Shown here piece after piece: positions 1 to 9,644 of a stretch of DNA of 64,000 nt. A program made the translations under genes and the position numbers. The stretch is from Entoloma clypeatum. Lineage: Eukaryota > Basidiomycota > Agaricomycetes > Agaricales > Entolomataceae. A model generated the notes under the pieces. The model was given only the letters and a program-made list of their open reading frames with translations. It did no database searches and was not told where the DNA came from. Location of the stretch: NCBI GenBank assembly GCA_963565915.1, contig OY751494.1, positions 3,658,001 through 3,722,000 on the forward strand. Reading direction: 5' to 3'. The first letter of the stretch is position 1, and the number at the start of each line of letters is the position of its first letter.

Positions 1-67
1 GCGGGGGACTTGTGTTTTTGGCCATCGGAGTAAGTCTTTCTATTTCTTTATACGCTTCGTTATTAAC

Positions 68-664
68 TTGTTCTTTAGGAATGACAACACTTTGTTGTGC
101 TGGTGGTGCCAGCGTTTAAAACAAAGCTGCAGAATGGGAGCAGAAGCGGAGTCGGAGGTGAAGCGGAGGATGACCAAGGCGGCGAGGGTCGGAAAGGCTA
201 AGGTGGCAGGTGGTACGACAAAGAACACGAAAGCGGGATTGTCCAAGGGAGAGGGGACCACAGAGGGATCACGGATGGCCGCAGCGTCGGAGGAAGCGGA
301 GGTCATGCTGGAGGGGTTTGGTCCGCCGGAGGTGGTCATAGGCACGGAGGTGGTGAGAGGGCTTAGGAGCATGATAAGGGAGATGTGGCTGATAAAGGCG
401 GAGTTGAAGGAACTGCGGGAGATCAAGGAGCTTTTGACAGTTATCGCATGGAGGGAGGCTTCGGAGGCTTCGGAGGAGGGATCTGACAAGGACGAGGATG
501 CGGAGGAGTATGATAGGGTATTGGAGGAGTTGGCAAAGGAGGTAGAAGAAGAAGAAGAAAAAGAAGAAGAAATGAAGAAGTGGAAGCGGATGGAGGAAGC
601 GGAAGAGGAATCCGGATCGGAGTGGAACGAGGAGACGGAGGGGGTATCTAACAAAAAACAGTGA
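68..664 (+). CDS. Unrecognised Cys-containing acidic ORF, antisense to Gypsy-E
   Basis: Open frame of about 198 codons running towards the 3' end of Gypsy-E, which is read on the opposite strand. The N-terminal part has a CWWC plus downstream Cys pattern. It is followed by a basic Ala/Gly/Lys stretch, a helical leucine-rich segment (MWLIKAELKELREIKELL) and a very acidic Glu-rich tail. There is no good ATG at the front; the first in-frame ATG is at about 134. TTCTTTAG just before the Cys motif looks like an intron acceptor, so this may be the last exon of a gene starting outside the window. Acidic ORFs of this style are, as I recall, common beside agaric Gypsy elements, but I assign no function. 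The low-complexity composition makes a chance ORF possible, and the reverse strand is also open (40-654, Ser-rich). Confidence 0.3.
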   Translation: MFFRNDNTLLCWWCQRLKQSCRMGAEAESEVKRRMTKAARVGKAKVAGGTTKNTKAGLSKGEGTTEGSRMAAASEEAEVMLEGFGPPEVVIGTEVVRGLRSMIREMWLIKAELKELREIKELLTVIAWREASEASEEGSDKDEDAEEYDRVLEELAKEVEEEEEKEEEMKKWKRMEEAEEESGSEWNEETEGVSNKKQ

Positions 665-678
665 AAGTAGTTTTTTTG

Positions 679-1190
679 TTAGTATAAAATATTAATAGAT
701 TTTCTTTTCTTCTTGTTACAAGCACGATAAGTTGGGCCTGGCTTAGTTGGTTGAGCGGAGTGGAAGTCTGCTACCGTATCCGCTATGTGTTCAAGCTCAG
801 ATGCAGGTAACCAAGAAAACTCTTCACTGGTGTCTTCATAACCTAACCAGCGGACGAGGTAAAGGAGTTTGCAGCGTCGTCTTTTATCGATCTTTGAGTT
901 GACAATTTCCGCAATTTCGTATTTGGTTTCTCCGTCCATCTTGAGCGGAGGCAGAGGAGATTGTATCCGATTTGGAATCTCATTAGGAGTTGCTGGTTCG
1001 AGCATGGATATGTGGAAGACGGGGTGTATAGCACACATAGTGTCAGGTAGACGTAGTGTAAAGGAGTGCGTGCCGGGTTGGGCTATGATTTCAAATGGGC
1101 CAGGTCGGATAACTTTTGGGTGGGTCGTGTGGTGCGGAAGAACTTGGCTTTAACAAAGACTTCTTGTCCGACGCGGAGCGGAGGAGGTGG
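679..1190 (-). pseudogene. Gypsy-E integrase tail and chromodomain
   Basis: Minus-strand remnant. The upstream part reads as the typical integrase C-terminal segment (VFVKAKFF then RTTRP). The frame from 1038 to 679 contains the IHPVFHISML motif and a chromodomain (YEIAEIVNSKID, then LYLVRWLGY and FSWLPASELEH). In chromoviruses this domain reads histone marks and directs integration. It is separated from the catalytic integrase domain by a frame change and by the deletion near 1190. Confidence 0.75.
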
Positions 1191-2458
1191 AGAATGTTGA
1201 GGGCTTTTGCAAGAGAGCAGAAAAAGCGGGAGACGAATTCAGGTCCGTGATCGGATGTGACATTTTGCAGAACTCCGTGCTTGGAAAAGACATGAAGCAC
1301 AAAAAGGTTTGCTAAGTCTTCAGATGTGCAATTAATGGTGGTAGGAATGAAGATGCCTTGTTTAGTGAGGCGGTCTACAATGACCAAAATCGCATTGGAG
1401 CCAGTGGATGTTGGAAGGGGTTCAATGAAGTCCATGGAAATAGAATGCCAGGGACGTTCAGGAATAGGGAGTTGTTTAAGCAGACCGTAGGGTTTATGAC
1501 GTTGGGGTTTGGCGCGCATACAAGTGGTACATGACTTGCAATACTTTTTGATGAAGTCGCGCATTCCAGGCCAAGTGTATTCTCATTGGATAAGACTAGT
1601 AGTCTTATTCTGACCAGGGTGTCCAGCGAGGATATGGTTGTGCTTATTGTGGAGGATGTGGAGATGGAGGTCGGATGAGTTGGAAACATAGATACGTCCA
1701 TTGTGGAGTAGATAACCTGCTTCATTCACGATCCAGCGTGGATTATGATTGTCGAGGAAAGAGGTGTAAATGGGATCAGTCGGAAGAGCGGAGAGGATGT
1801 TGGAGCAGAGCTGATCCGTATCCATAATGATTGTGGCAGGGAGGACGGGCGTATATAACTCTGTTGCGCAAAGTGAAGTGGTGAGCTGTTCTTGTGTGAA
1901 GATGGGTTTGAAGTTGCTTGGGTTGACGGACGAATAGTCGCTATTTCCCTCTTTAGGGTAGACGTCCCATCGTCTCCTCAAAAGATCGGGCTTCGTACCT
2001 AAACGGCCAGGGCAGAAGCGGATGACGAGATTGAACTGGCAGAGGTATTCGGACCAATGAGCTTGTCGACGTGATAAAATCTTGGTAGTAGAAAAGTACT
2101 CAAGATTTTTGTGGTCCATTATGACATCGATTGGAGCAGCGGAGCCTTCAAGGTAGTGACGCCAAACCTTGAATGCATCATGGATCACTAATAGTTCTTT
2201 GTCATGGGTGTCATAGTTTAACTCGGGAGGTGTAAAGATGTGGGAGTGGAAAGCGACTGGATGGATTTCGTCGTCGGAGGTGTGGATGGAGAGGATCGCA
2301 CCCAAAGCGTAGTCGGAGGCATCAGTTTCAATGATAATAGGGCTGTCGGGATCCAATGTGTAAGAACAGGTGCCGTGGTAAAGGCTTTCTTCAAAGTTTT
2401 GAAAGATTCGCGAGCAGAGTCGGAGAAGTGCCATTGTGTGTTTTTGCAGGTGACTCAA
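1091..2458 (-). pseudogene. Gypsy-E RNase H and integrase core remnant
   Basis: Minus-strand frame with the RNase H core ([43 protein letters not shown]). It is followed by the integrase zinc-binding region (HILAGHPGQNKT, then CKSCTTCMRAKP) and the first two catalytic Asp motifs (SMDFIEPLP; SDHGPEFVSRFF). An in-frame TGA near 1584 interrupts the zinc-binding domain, at a codon where relatives usually have Arg. After KALNI the reading jumps to the integrase tail, so the stretch with the third catalytic residue (Glu) is deleted. The enzyme cannot be functional. Confidence 0.8.
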
Positions 2459-3998
2459 ATGAGCGGAACAGTGATTTTGGAGTAGTAAGGAATGAATCGA
2501 CCATAAAAATTAGCAAAACCTAAGAAAGATTGAATATCTTTGACCTTCCTTGGTTCAGGCCAATCTTGAATAATTTTGACTTTCTTATCTGACATGCGGA
2601 GGCCTGTCGGAGAGAGGATAAAGCCAAGGTATTCAACAGTATCCCGTAGAAAACTCGCATTTGTCTGCGCACGCATATAAGCCATGTTGTCAGAGACATT
2701 GGAGGACTTCGCGGACATGCTTCCGATGTTCACAGGGAGAGTCGGAGTAGATGAGGATGTCGTCGAGATATATGGTAACATACTTATTGAGCAGGTCGTG
2801 GAAGATGTCGTTCATGAAGCGTTGAAAAACGGCTGGGGAGTTGGTGAGTCCAAATGGCATGACAAGCCATTCAAAAGACCCATAGCGCATGCGGAAGGCG
2901 GTTTTCCATTCATCTCCTTCCGCTATGCAGACAAGGTGATAGGCATGTCGGAGGTCAAGAGCCGTATAAACACTGGCTTTTCCAGCAGTCTGGAGAAGGT
3001 CGGATATGAGCGGAAGTGGATATTGGTCCTTCTTTTAAGACCACAGAAATCGACGCAAAGACGAAGGGAGCCATCCTTTTTACAAATGAAAAGGACGGGA
3101 GCACCATGCGGAGAGGAAGAGGGTCGGATGAATCCAATGGTGAGGTGTTTGTCAATGAATTCATGGAGGGCATTGAGTTTGGTTTGTGAAAGGGAGTAGA
3201 TCAGACCGAACAGAGGAGCGGAACCCTCTTTGAGTTCGATCTTGAGGTCGTAGGGACAGTGTGGTGGAAGAGTGTCTGCTTTTCCTTTACTGAAGACGTC
3301 AGCATAGTCGTGGTATTCCTCGGGTACATTTGTCAAGTCGGGGGTGTCGGAAGTGGATGCGGAGTGAGCAGAAATGGAGGGAGTCGAAAGGTGAAGTCGA
3401 AAGGATTGTGTACCAGGCAATTTGCATGCCCTCATAAATGTGGCTATATTAATGAGTGAAATCTGCAGAGCAGGTTGTGGAGGTATGATCGGAGGTTCTG
3501 GAGGAGGAAGCGTAGCTGTCCTACCTTGGGAGGAGGTCGACGTTGATGTCGGAAACGGCTCTTTTTGCATCTGTGGACAGAAAGTGATACTGCCCAATAC
3601 CCAGTCAATCATAGGATTGTGGCGGGTGAGCCAGTTGTATCCAAGAACCACGGAAGAAGTGGAGTCGAGCGGAGTAACATAAAAATCCTGTTCGAAAGAT
3701 TCACCTGAAGGAAAAATATAGGTATTGTTACAACTTGAGTGATAAACACGTTAGAAGAACCATTGAAAAGCTTTAGTTCTAAAGGCGGAATAGTGGAGGT
3801 CGGAAGATCATAAGCGGAGGAAAAGTTAATGTCAATAAAACAGTGGGTTGAGCCAGAATCAATAAGTGCTGGGACAGAATCTGAAGAGAAAAAAGAAGAT
3901 GAGATATTGATACGTAAAGAGTTCGGATTGGAGAGAGCGGACACGTTAAGTTGGATGGGAGCGGAGGCACGGAGAGAGTCAACACAGTTCTCAGACCA
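2455..3998 (-). pseudogene. Gypsy-E protease and reverse transcriptase, frameshifted
   Basis: Minus-strand fragments in three frames. The aspartic protease has LIDSGSTHCFID (frame ending at 3609). The RT entry region (DYADVFSKGKADTLPPH) lies in the next frame (3651-2923). The RT palm motifs [13 protein letters not shown] and [10 protein letters not shown] (YLDD catalytic site) lie in 2890-2690. The connection ([13 protein letters not shown]) lies in 2781-2455. At least three indels separate these pieces. The frame leading into protease is open from the gag stop onward, as expected for a -1 Gag-Pol fusion. Confidence 0.8.
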
Positions 3999-4018
3999 TG
4001 CTTCATGAGGACCACTGC

Positions 4019-5311
4019 CTATTTTTTTGACTCGATCTCCTTACCTTTTTCCTTGGCTTGAGTGCCAACTTGGGCGGCTTTCCCTTTAGCCTTGGAAGCG
4101 GAGGAGGTGGACTTGGGACAGTCCTTGACAGCGTGTCCGATGCTACTGCAGAATAAGCAAAGGTTATTATTGAAACGACATTTGCGTTCTTGATACATCA
4201 GTTTGCCGTCTTTGCCTAATTTACTGGAGAGGTCGGGTTTCGGAGCGGATGTGGAAGCGGAAGCGGTAGCGGGAGCGGAGGGTTTAGTTGATGATGTTTG
4301 TGCAGTGGATTGGTTCAGAGCGGATTGTTTCTTGTCGGACTTGGGAGTGGGTTTATCGGTTCTGGATTTCTCTCGTTGACGTTCCCAGTAGCAAGTGTCA
4401 ATAGTATGAGCCGCGGATTGTAGGTCTGGTAAAGACTTGATCTTGGGTTGTTGGGAGAGGATGTCCTTGATCCGATCCGGAAGTCCGACATAGTAGCGGT
4501 GTCGGAGGGAGTTTTCATCCCAGTCAGTCTTGGTAGCAAGATGTTGGAATTCAACGTTGTATTTCAATATCTTTTGATTTTCCTTCATCCGTAGGTTGTC
4601 CAACTGTTCTTCGGCTTCGCCCTGAGGGTCAATGGTACCAAACTCGGAGCGGAGAAGTCAGACGAAGTCGGGGAAGGAACCCCGCCAATTGGGTTCATCA
4701 TCGTCAAGAATGAAGGGTTCAAAAAATTTGAGTGCTGTGCCTCAGAAGTAAGACATGGCAAAGTTGACTTTGGAATGTTCTGAGTCGAAGTTGTCATTGT
4801 CGGAGAAGTAAAGTTTGCATTGTAAAATGAATGTGGAGAGTTTGCATGGATCGGATCTGTCAAAGGTATCCGGTTCGTTGGCATATGACTTTTTCTTCTT
4901 TGTATCTCGACGTTTCAACTCTTTGGTCATGAGCAGAATGGCTTCAGCTAGATTGGGTTCCTGATCTGGATTGGAATCGGAGTCGTCCAAATCTCCATGT
5001 AAACTACCGTCGGAAGGAGGAGGAGATCCTCCTGGAGGTCCGCCGAATAAGCCAGAATTTAGAGGTGCGGAGGGTTCCGTTGGTGGGTTTAGTGGAGGAC
5101 TGGCAGGAAGTGGTGGGAGCTGAGAGTTGGAAGAAGGCGGAGAAACGGATGGTCCGGGGGTAGGAGCGGATGATGATGCTGTGGCTCCTCGAGGGGTAAT
5201 GGTTACATTGCGTGTTCCTTGAAGAAAAGCAGAGCGTGGTGTGGAGGATGAACGTTCTGCTGCTGCACGAGCAGTCCTAGTTGTTCAAACTGTATTACGG
5301 GTTTGAGACAT
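4019..5311 (-). pseudogene. Gypsy-E gag with one zinc knuckle
   Basis: One frame is readable from an ATG at 5311 down to a TAG at 4019. It shows a Pro/Ser-rich N-terminus, a capsid-like helical region, and a CCHC zinc knuckle CLFCSSIGHAVKDC near the C-terminus, followed by a Lys-rich tail. The frame is broken by TGA codons near 5286, 4743 and 4661. Each sits where an Arg codon CGA would be natural, consistent with C to T decay. The gag end holds the frameshift site at 4022-4028. Confidence 0.75.
4022..4028 (-). promoter_or_regulatory. Candidate -1 frameshift heptamer A_AAA_AAA at gag end
   Basis: On the minus strand gag ends TCA AAA AAA TAG, so a canonical X_XXY_YYZ slippery heptamer (A_AAA_AAA) directly abuts the gag stop. 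The protease frame is the -1 frame and is open from here to 3609, giving an uninterrupted Gag-Pro fusion after one backward slip. No stimulatory pseudoknot was modelled. Confidence 0.65.
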
Positions 5312-5350
5312 GTGGGTAGAGGTTGTTGGGTAAATCAAAAGAATGGTGGT

Positions 5351-5361
5351 AGTTCAAATAT
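5351..5361 (-). promoter_or_regulatory. Gypsy-E self-priming primer-binding site
   Basis: Minus-strand ATATTTGAACT lies 2 nt inside the LTR end. It is the exact reverse complement of AGTTCAAATAT in the LTR (5612-5602), where transcription is expected to start. This is the Tf1/sushi arrangement, in which the mRNA 5' end folds back to prime reverse transcription. Confidence 0.75.
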
Positions 5362-5363
5362 AC

Positions 5364-5690
5364 TGTCATGTAGCGTTTTTCTCAACGTCGGAAAACATCG
5401 GACAAGTCGGAGCGGAGTAGCGGAGGAGCGGAATGCGGTAAGTGCAACATTGGCAGAAAGGACCTGGCTTCAACTTGTGCATTGCGCCCCACTCTTTGAC
5501 ATGGTCCTCGATTTCGGATTGGCGGATGTCGGATGAGCGGAGGTGATGGAGAGAATGCTCAAAGGCAAGTAGAGACGGATGCGAATGAGGTGTAACATAT
5601 GATATTTGAACTGAGGTTCTACAACAGGTTTGTACACTATTTATAGTAGACTAGAATGATCAGCATTACTATAAGTGATGTGCAGATATC
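5364..5690 (-). repeat. Gypsy-E 5' LTR, partial
   Basis: The inner LTR end reads ATGACA on the minus strand. About 310 bp (5382-5690) are repeated with mainly transition differences at 12454-12768. The outer part of the LTR, which that second copy carries to 12970, is absent here: similarity stops sharply after CAGATATC at 5690. Confidence 0.75.
5602..5645 (-). promoter_or_regulatory. Gypsy-E LTR TATA box and predicted mRNA 5' end
   Basis: Minus-strand TATAAATA (5645-5638), followed 33 nt downstream by AGTTCAAATAT (5612-5602), the word that pairs with the primer site. The start site is inferred from this spacing and complementarity only. Confidence 0.6.
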
Positions 5691-5700
5691 TATACTACTA

Positions 5701-5873
5701 ATGGGAGGGAAGGTGGGAGAATCGTTGCTTGACATTTTGACAATAGTGAGAAAAGTATGACCAATTCTGACCAACATTGCAACAAAATTATGTAAGGTTT
5801 AGGTAAGAATCTAGATTGTGACTCAGCATGACAAAGAAATTGGTCAGAATTGGTCAGCTTTTCGTCCTCCCAT
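5701..5873. mobile_element. MITE-like element with TGGGAGG termini
   Basis: A 173 bp block with short inverted ends (ATGGGAGGGA at the left, TCCTCCCAT at the right). It carries internal direct and inverted copies of ATTGGTCAGAA. It has no ORF. The ends and internal words recur in the ~111 bp elements at 13081-13191 and 37456-37565, so this looks like a longer relative. No clear target duplication is visible. Confidence 0.45.
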
Positions 5874-6227
5874 GGGGTGAGTGCGCAGCACAAACCTTAT
5901 TTCCTGTGTGAGCACGGAGTGCGAACCTTTTTTCCTGATTTTGATGGACCCTTGATGGTCAGGGTCTGTGCCTTGCAACGGCTGCATTGTGCAGCACAAA
6001 CCTTTTTCCCCTGGATTTTCATGGACCCTTGATGGTGGCAGGGAACCTTTTTGTTCTTGATTGATGGGGCCCTGCATCAAGGGATCTTCCCCTTTTGGAT
6101 ATTGAGACATCAAAACATGAGGAAAACATGTGTTCACCATGGGGTTGAACAGCTGTTCTGTCTTTCTTTTTCTCAATCCCCCACCATCTTCCCCTCCTTG
6201 AGTTGAGCAGATATTGTCCCCTGTGCA
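5874..6227. other. Non-coding leader region of Helitron-1
   Basis: I see no convincing gene here. The stretch contains imperfect repeats of a word like GCAGCACAAACCTT and of TTGATGG. It may be the 5' untranslated part of Helitron-1. The element's 5' terminus (Helitrons begin with TC) could not be fixed. Confidence 0.3.
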
Positions 6228-8298
6228 GTGACCTTCATTGTTGATCAAGGTGAAGTCCAGAGAAGTCCTGGGTCCCTGGCTTCCTTGAAAGAGGTGTCTG
6301 CCAGTTGTTTTTTCGGACCTCTCTCTGGACTGCAGTATACAGTGTCTTCAAACTTACTTTATTCACATTTAATTAGGTCTTTTACACCTCCTGCTGGCCC
6401 ATCATGTCCTGCTTCTCCTGTCACTCCTGAAACTGCCCACCATGCTGCCCGTGCTGCAGAACGTTATCAGCACAATCAGATGACTGATCCAGACCATCGG
6501 CGAAATCAATCCAGGAATGTGTCACAACCTCCATTGCCTGTCCCACCTCAGCCAAACTTTGGAGTGATGATGGCTACTTTGATTCCAGAAACTTATATCC
6601 CTCCCATTCACCGTTTACCTGTTGGACCAGCCAATCTGTTGGCTCCTCCAGTGGCAATACCTGAAACATACATTCCTCCTATTCACCAACTACCTATTGC
6701 TACATTGATTCCTGAAACCCGATTACCAGACAATTGGAATGCTCCTTTGCAGCATGGTCTTCCTCTTCCACCACCTTTACCACTCCCACCCCGGAGAGGC
6801 CGTCCTTCTATGCACCAACAACCATCACTTCAGCAACTGCAAGCAGAGTTTAGACAGAGAAATGAGCAGCAACGGCTTCAAGCATTGATGGCTCAGGAAC
6901 AGGAAAGGCAACTGGAAGCAGCACAGGCTGAAAGACATCGACATCATGCTGCATTTCTGGCTCAGGAACATCAAAGACAACTTGAGTTGGAGGCACAAAA
7001 TCAGAGACGTCATCATCAGGAACAGGAAGAAATACAGAGGCATCATGCTATGCTATTGGCCCAGGAACAGCAGAGACAGCTTCAATTGGAGGAGGAGAAT
7101 CAAAGACATCATGTCCGGTTGATGGCCCAACACTTGGCTTTGCAGGAGGAACAAAGACATCAGATCCAGTTGCGAGAGGATCAACAAAGACAGCAGGTGT
7201 TGAGACTACAGGAGCAACAGAGATTGGCTGTCTTACAGCAGCAAATAGCACAGCAGGAGCAACAGCAGGCTGCTGCATTACAGGCTGAACAAAGAGTGCT
7301 CTCAGTCCATGCAGAGCGGGAGCGCCAGAATGCTGAAATTGCAGCCAGACACATGGCATATCTTCGGGCTGTTGAGGCTGAACATCAGGCTGCCTATGAT
7401 CCTGATGCTGATAATCCACAGCAAAACCAGATAGATGAGGATGAACGGTTAGCTCAACGGATCCTTGATGAGGAGCAGACACAGTTAGCTCATCAGGCAG
7501 ACTTGGCTCGATTGGAACGTTGACGACTGGCAGCTGAGGCACTGGAAAATGAAAATCAGAATGAAGTCACTCCAGACCAGCAGCAGGCTCAGAATGATTA
7601 TCAACAGAATATTGATAGTGGTGGTGGTGGTGGTGGTGGTGGTAATGATGATTTGGAGCAGCAACAACCTCCAGAGCCAGATGGGAACAACCAAGCATCT
7701 CCTGCACCACTGCAGAATATTTATGGACACAACTGGCCACTCCCATTTCCCAGAGGTCGTGTTTCCTATGATGTTGAGCCTGATCGACAGGACTTGGAGC
7801 TCATGAATGTTATATGCAGCTATTGCCATGCACTTCACTTCGATGCAGAGAAGCTATCCAAGTCCACCAGAAATAATCCAAGGTTTGGCATGTGCTGCCT
7901 TCAGGGGCAAATCCAGCTCACACCCTATCAACGTGCACCTGAGGAACTATGGCGCTTTCTATCTGGCATCCATCAATTTTCAAGCCGCTTTAAAAAGAAT
8001 ATTCGTCAGTACAATGCTGCCTTTGCATTTACTTCTCTGGGTGTCAAGCTTGATCTGGCAGTTGTCAATGGATCTGGACCCTACAGCTTTCGGATTCAGT
8101 ATAGAACTACACCATCTATCTGGCGCCTTGGTGCCAAGGGGTGATTTGGTACCATCCTATGCCCAGATGTACATCTATGATGCCGACAAACAGCTACAGA
8201 TGCGTGGAGCACACACTATCAATCTGGATGCAACCATCATTGCTGAGCTTCAGGCTATGCTGCACCGGGACAATCCATATGTTGAGTGCTATAAGTAG
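6228..8298 (+). pseudogene. Helitron-1 N-terminal coiled coil and zinc-finger part
   Basis: First part of the Helitron polyprotein. After a Pro-rich region containing repeated IPETYIPPIH motifs comes a ~250-residue Gln/Glu/Arg-rich coiled coil. A TGA (7521-7523) interrupts it, but the same frame stays open through a Gly repeat (GGT)n at about 7618-7644 and into the zinc-binding segment CSYCHALHFD then FGMCCLQGQIQL. A one-base shift near 8098 moves reading to the next frame, which reaches a TAG at 8296-8298. Helitron-2 aligns through both breaks, so both are damage. The true start codon is uncertain; no ATG near 6228 is convincing and there may be an upstream exon. Confidence 0.7.
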
Positions 8299-9506
8299 GC
8301 ATGGCAAATCATGAATGAGAAGCCACCTGAGGAACAGCACAATGTCCGTCTCATTCTCACAGCTGATGGCATGGATCCCAGGAGATACAATCTGCCCAAT
8401 GATGCCAATGAAATTGCTGCTATTCTTCCAGGCGACAGTTTGATCCAGCCAAAAAGTGACAGAGACATTGTGTTGCGCTTCAGGGATGGTCGTCTGAAAG
8501 AAATGAGCAACCTCCATCCTCTCTATTCTCCTCTCCACTATGTCCTTCTATTTCCCTCTGGCCAATATGGCTGGCATCCAAAGCTTCCCATCCATCCTGG
8601 TGCTGAAGGTCAGACACGGAGTAAATTTGTCAGTGAACGCTGCTATTATGCATATCATCTCCAACCAAAGGATGTGCCACTTCGAGAACAGCCTCCAATG
8701 TTTCTTTGTGGAAAGTTGTTTCAACAGTTTATTGTTGATGCCTGGGCCTCCCATCAACAGAATCTCTTGGCTTGGTGCTTCCACAATCAAAAGAGATTGC
8801 GAGCAGATGTCTATCAGGGCTTGCAGGATGCAGCACATGGGGACAATGACCAGAATCTCAACTTGGCAAATCATGGTCAACGGATAATTCTGCCCTCTTC
8901 TTTCATGGGAAGCGAACGACAGTTGAATCAGTCATTTCAGGACTCTATGGCTCTGTGCCGACTCCTATTGGTTCCTCATGTCTTTTGTACCATGACAGCC
9001 AATCCAAACTGGGAAGAAATCACAAATGCTCTGTTCACACTGCCAGATGGATCCAAGCAAAAGTCACAGGACCGTCCAGATATTGTCTCCAGAGTATTTG
9101 AGCTGAAGAAAAATGCAGTCCTGAGAGAGATCAAATCAGGAGTTGTGTTTGGCAAAATCACTGGCATGGTGCATACTATTGAGTTCCAGAAGAGAGGTCT
9201 GCCCCACATGCACCTCTTGATTTGGTTGGACGAGGAGTACAGAATCCAAACACCAGAAGAGATCGATCATATGATTTCAGCAGAGATTCCTGACAAAGAA
9301 AAACATCCACGGCTTCACAAACTGGTGACTTCCTTTATGCTCCATGGCCCATGCAATCAGCGATGTTTGGTCAATGGAAAGTGTAGTAAAGGATACAAAA
9401 AAGACTTCCAGGAGACCACTCAATTTTCTGAAAATGGATATCCAGCATACCGGAGGCGCAAGAATAATGTTACATTCAAAAGGAGTGAATATAATCAAAC
9501 TGATGG

Positions 9507-9558
9507 GTAAGTGCTTTGTTTGAACCATTGAAAAATTTTAATTTATTGGTTTTTACAG
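9507..9558 (+). other. Intron 1 of Helitron-1
   Basis: 52 nt, GTAAGT donor and TTTTTACAG acceptor. Removing it keeps the frame across YNQTDG and APDEHVYTNE. Confidence 0.7.
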
Positions 9559-9588
9559 AGCGCCTGATGAACATGTGTATACCAATGA

Positions 9589-9644
9589 GTGGGATTTTTC
9601 TTTTTCAATCAATTGAACAAATTTGAATTGATTGGTTTTTACAG
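9589..9644 (+). other. Intron 2 of Helitron-1 (position shared with Helitron-2)
   Basis: 56 nt, GTGGGA donor and TTTTTACAG acceptor. Splicing joins TNE to DVVPHCP. Helitron-2 has an intron at exactly this codon (34611-34664), joining TNK to DVVSYNP. The last ~16 nt nearly repeat the end of intron 1. Confidence 0.7.

Larger units (their letters stand above)
679..5690 (-). mobile_element. Gypsy-E: degenerate Ty3/Gypsy chromovirus
   Basis: A Ty3/Gypsy element read right to left: partial 5' LTR (5364-5690), self-priming site (5351-5361), gag (5311-4019), protease, RT, RNase H, integrase and a C-terminal chromodomain ending at 679. The order PR-RT-RH-IN-chromodomain defines a chromovirus. The 3' LTR is not in the window or is too decayed to see. 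Coding capacity is destroyed by several frameshifts in pol, TGA codons in gag and pol, and an internal deletion in integrase near 1190. The right (outer) part of the 5' LTR is missing where the sequence switches at 5690 to unrelated DNA. Confidence 0.85.

Noticed and set aside
733..780. tRNA-like D-arm words (TAGTTGGTTGAGCGG) near 745
   Set aside because: They lie inside the Gypsy-E chromodomain coding region on the other strand, and no acceptor stem or T-arm could be paired.
5844..6248. Minus-strand frame of ~134 codons before Helitron-1
   Set aside because: Repeat-derived composition, no motif, and it overlaps the Helitron leader; more likely chance.
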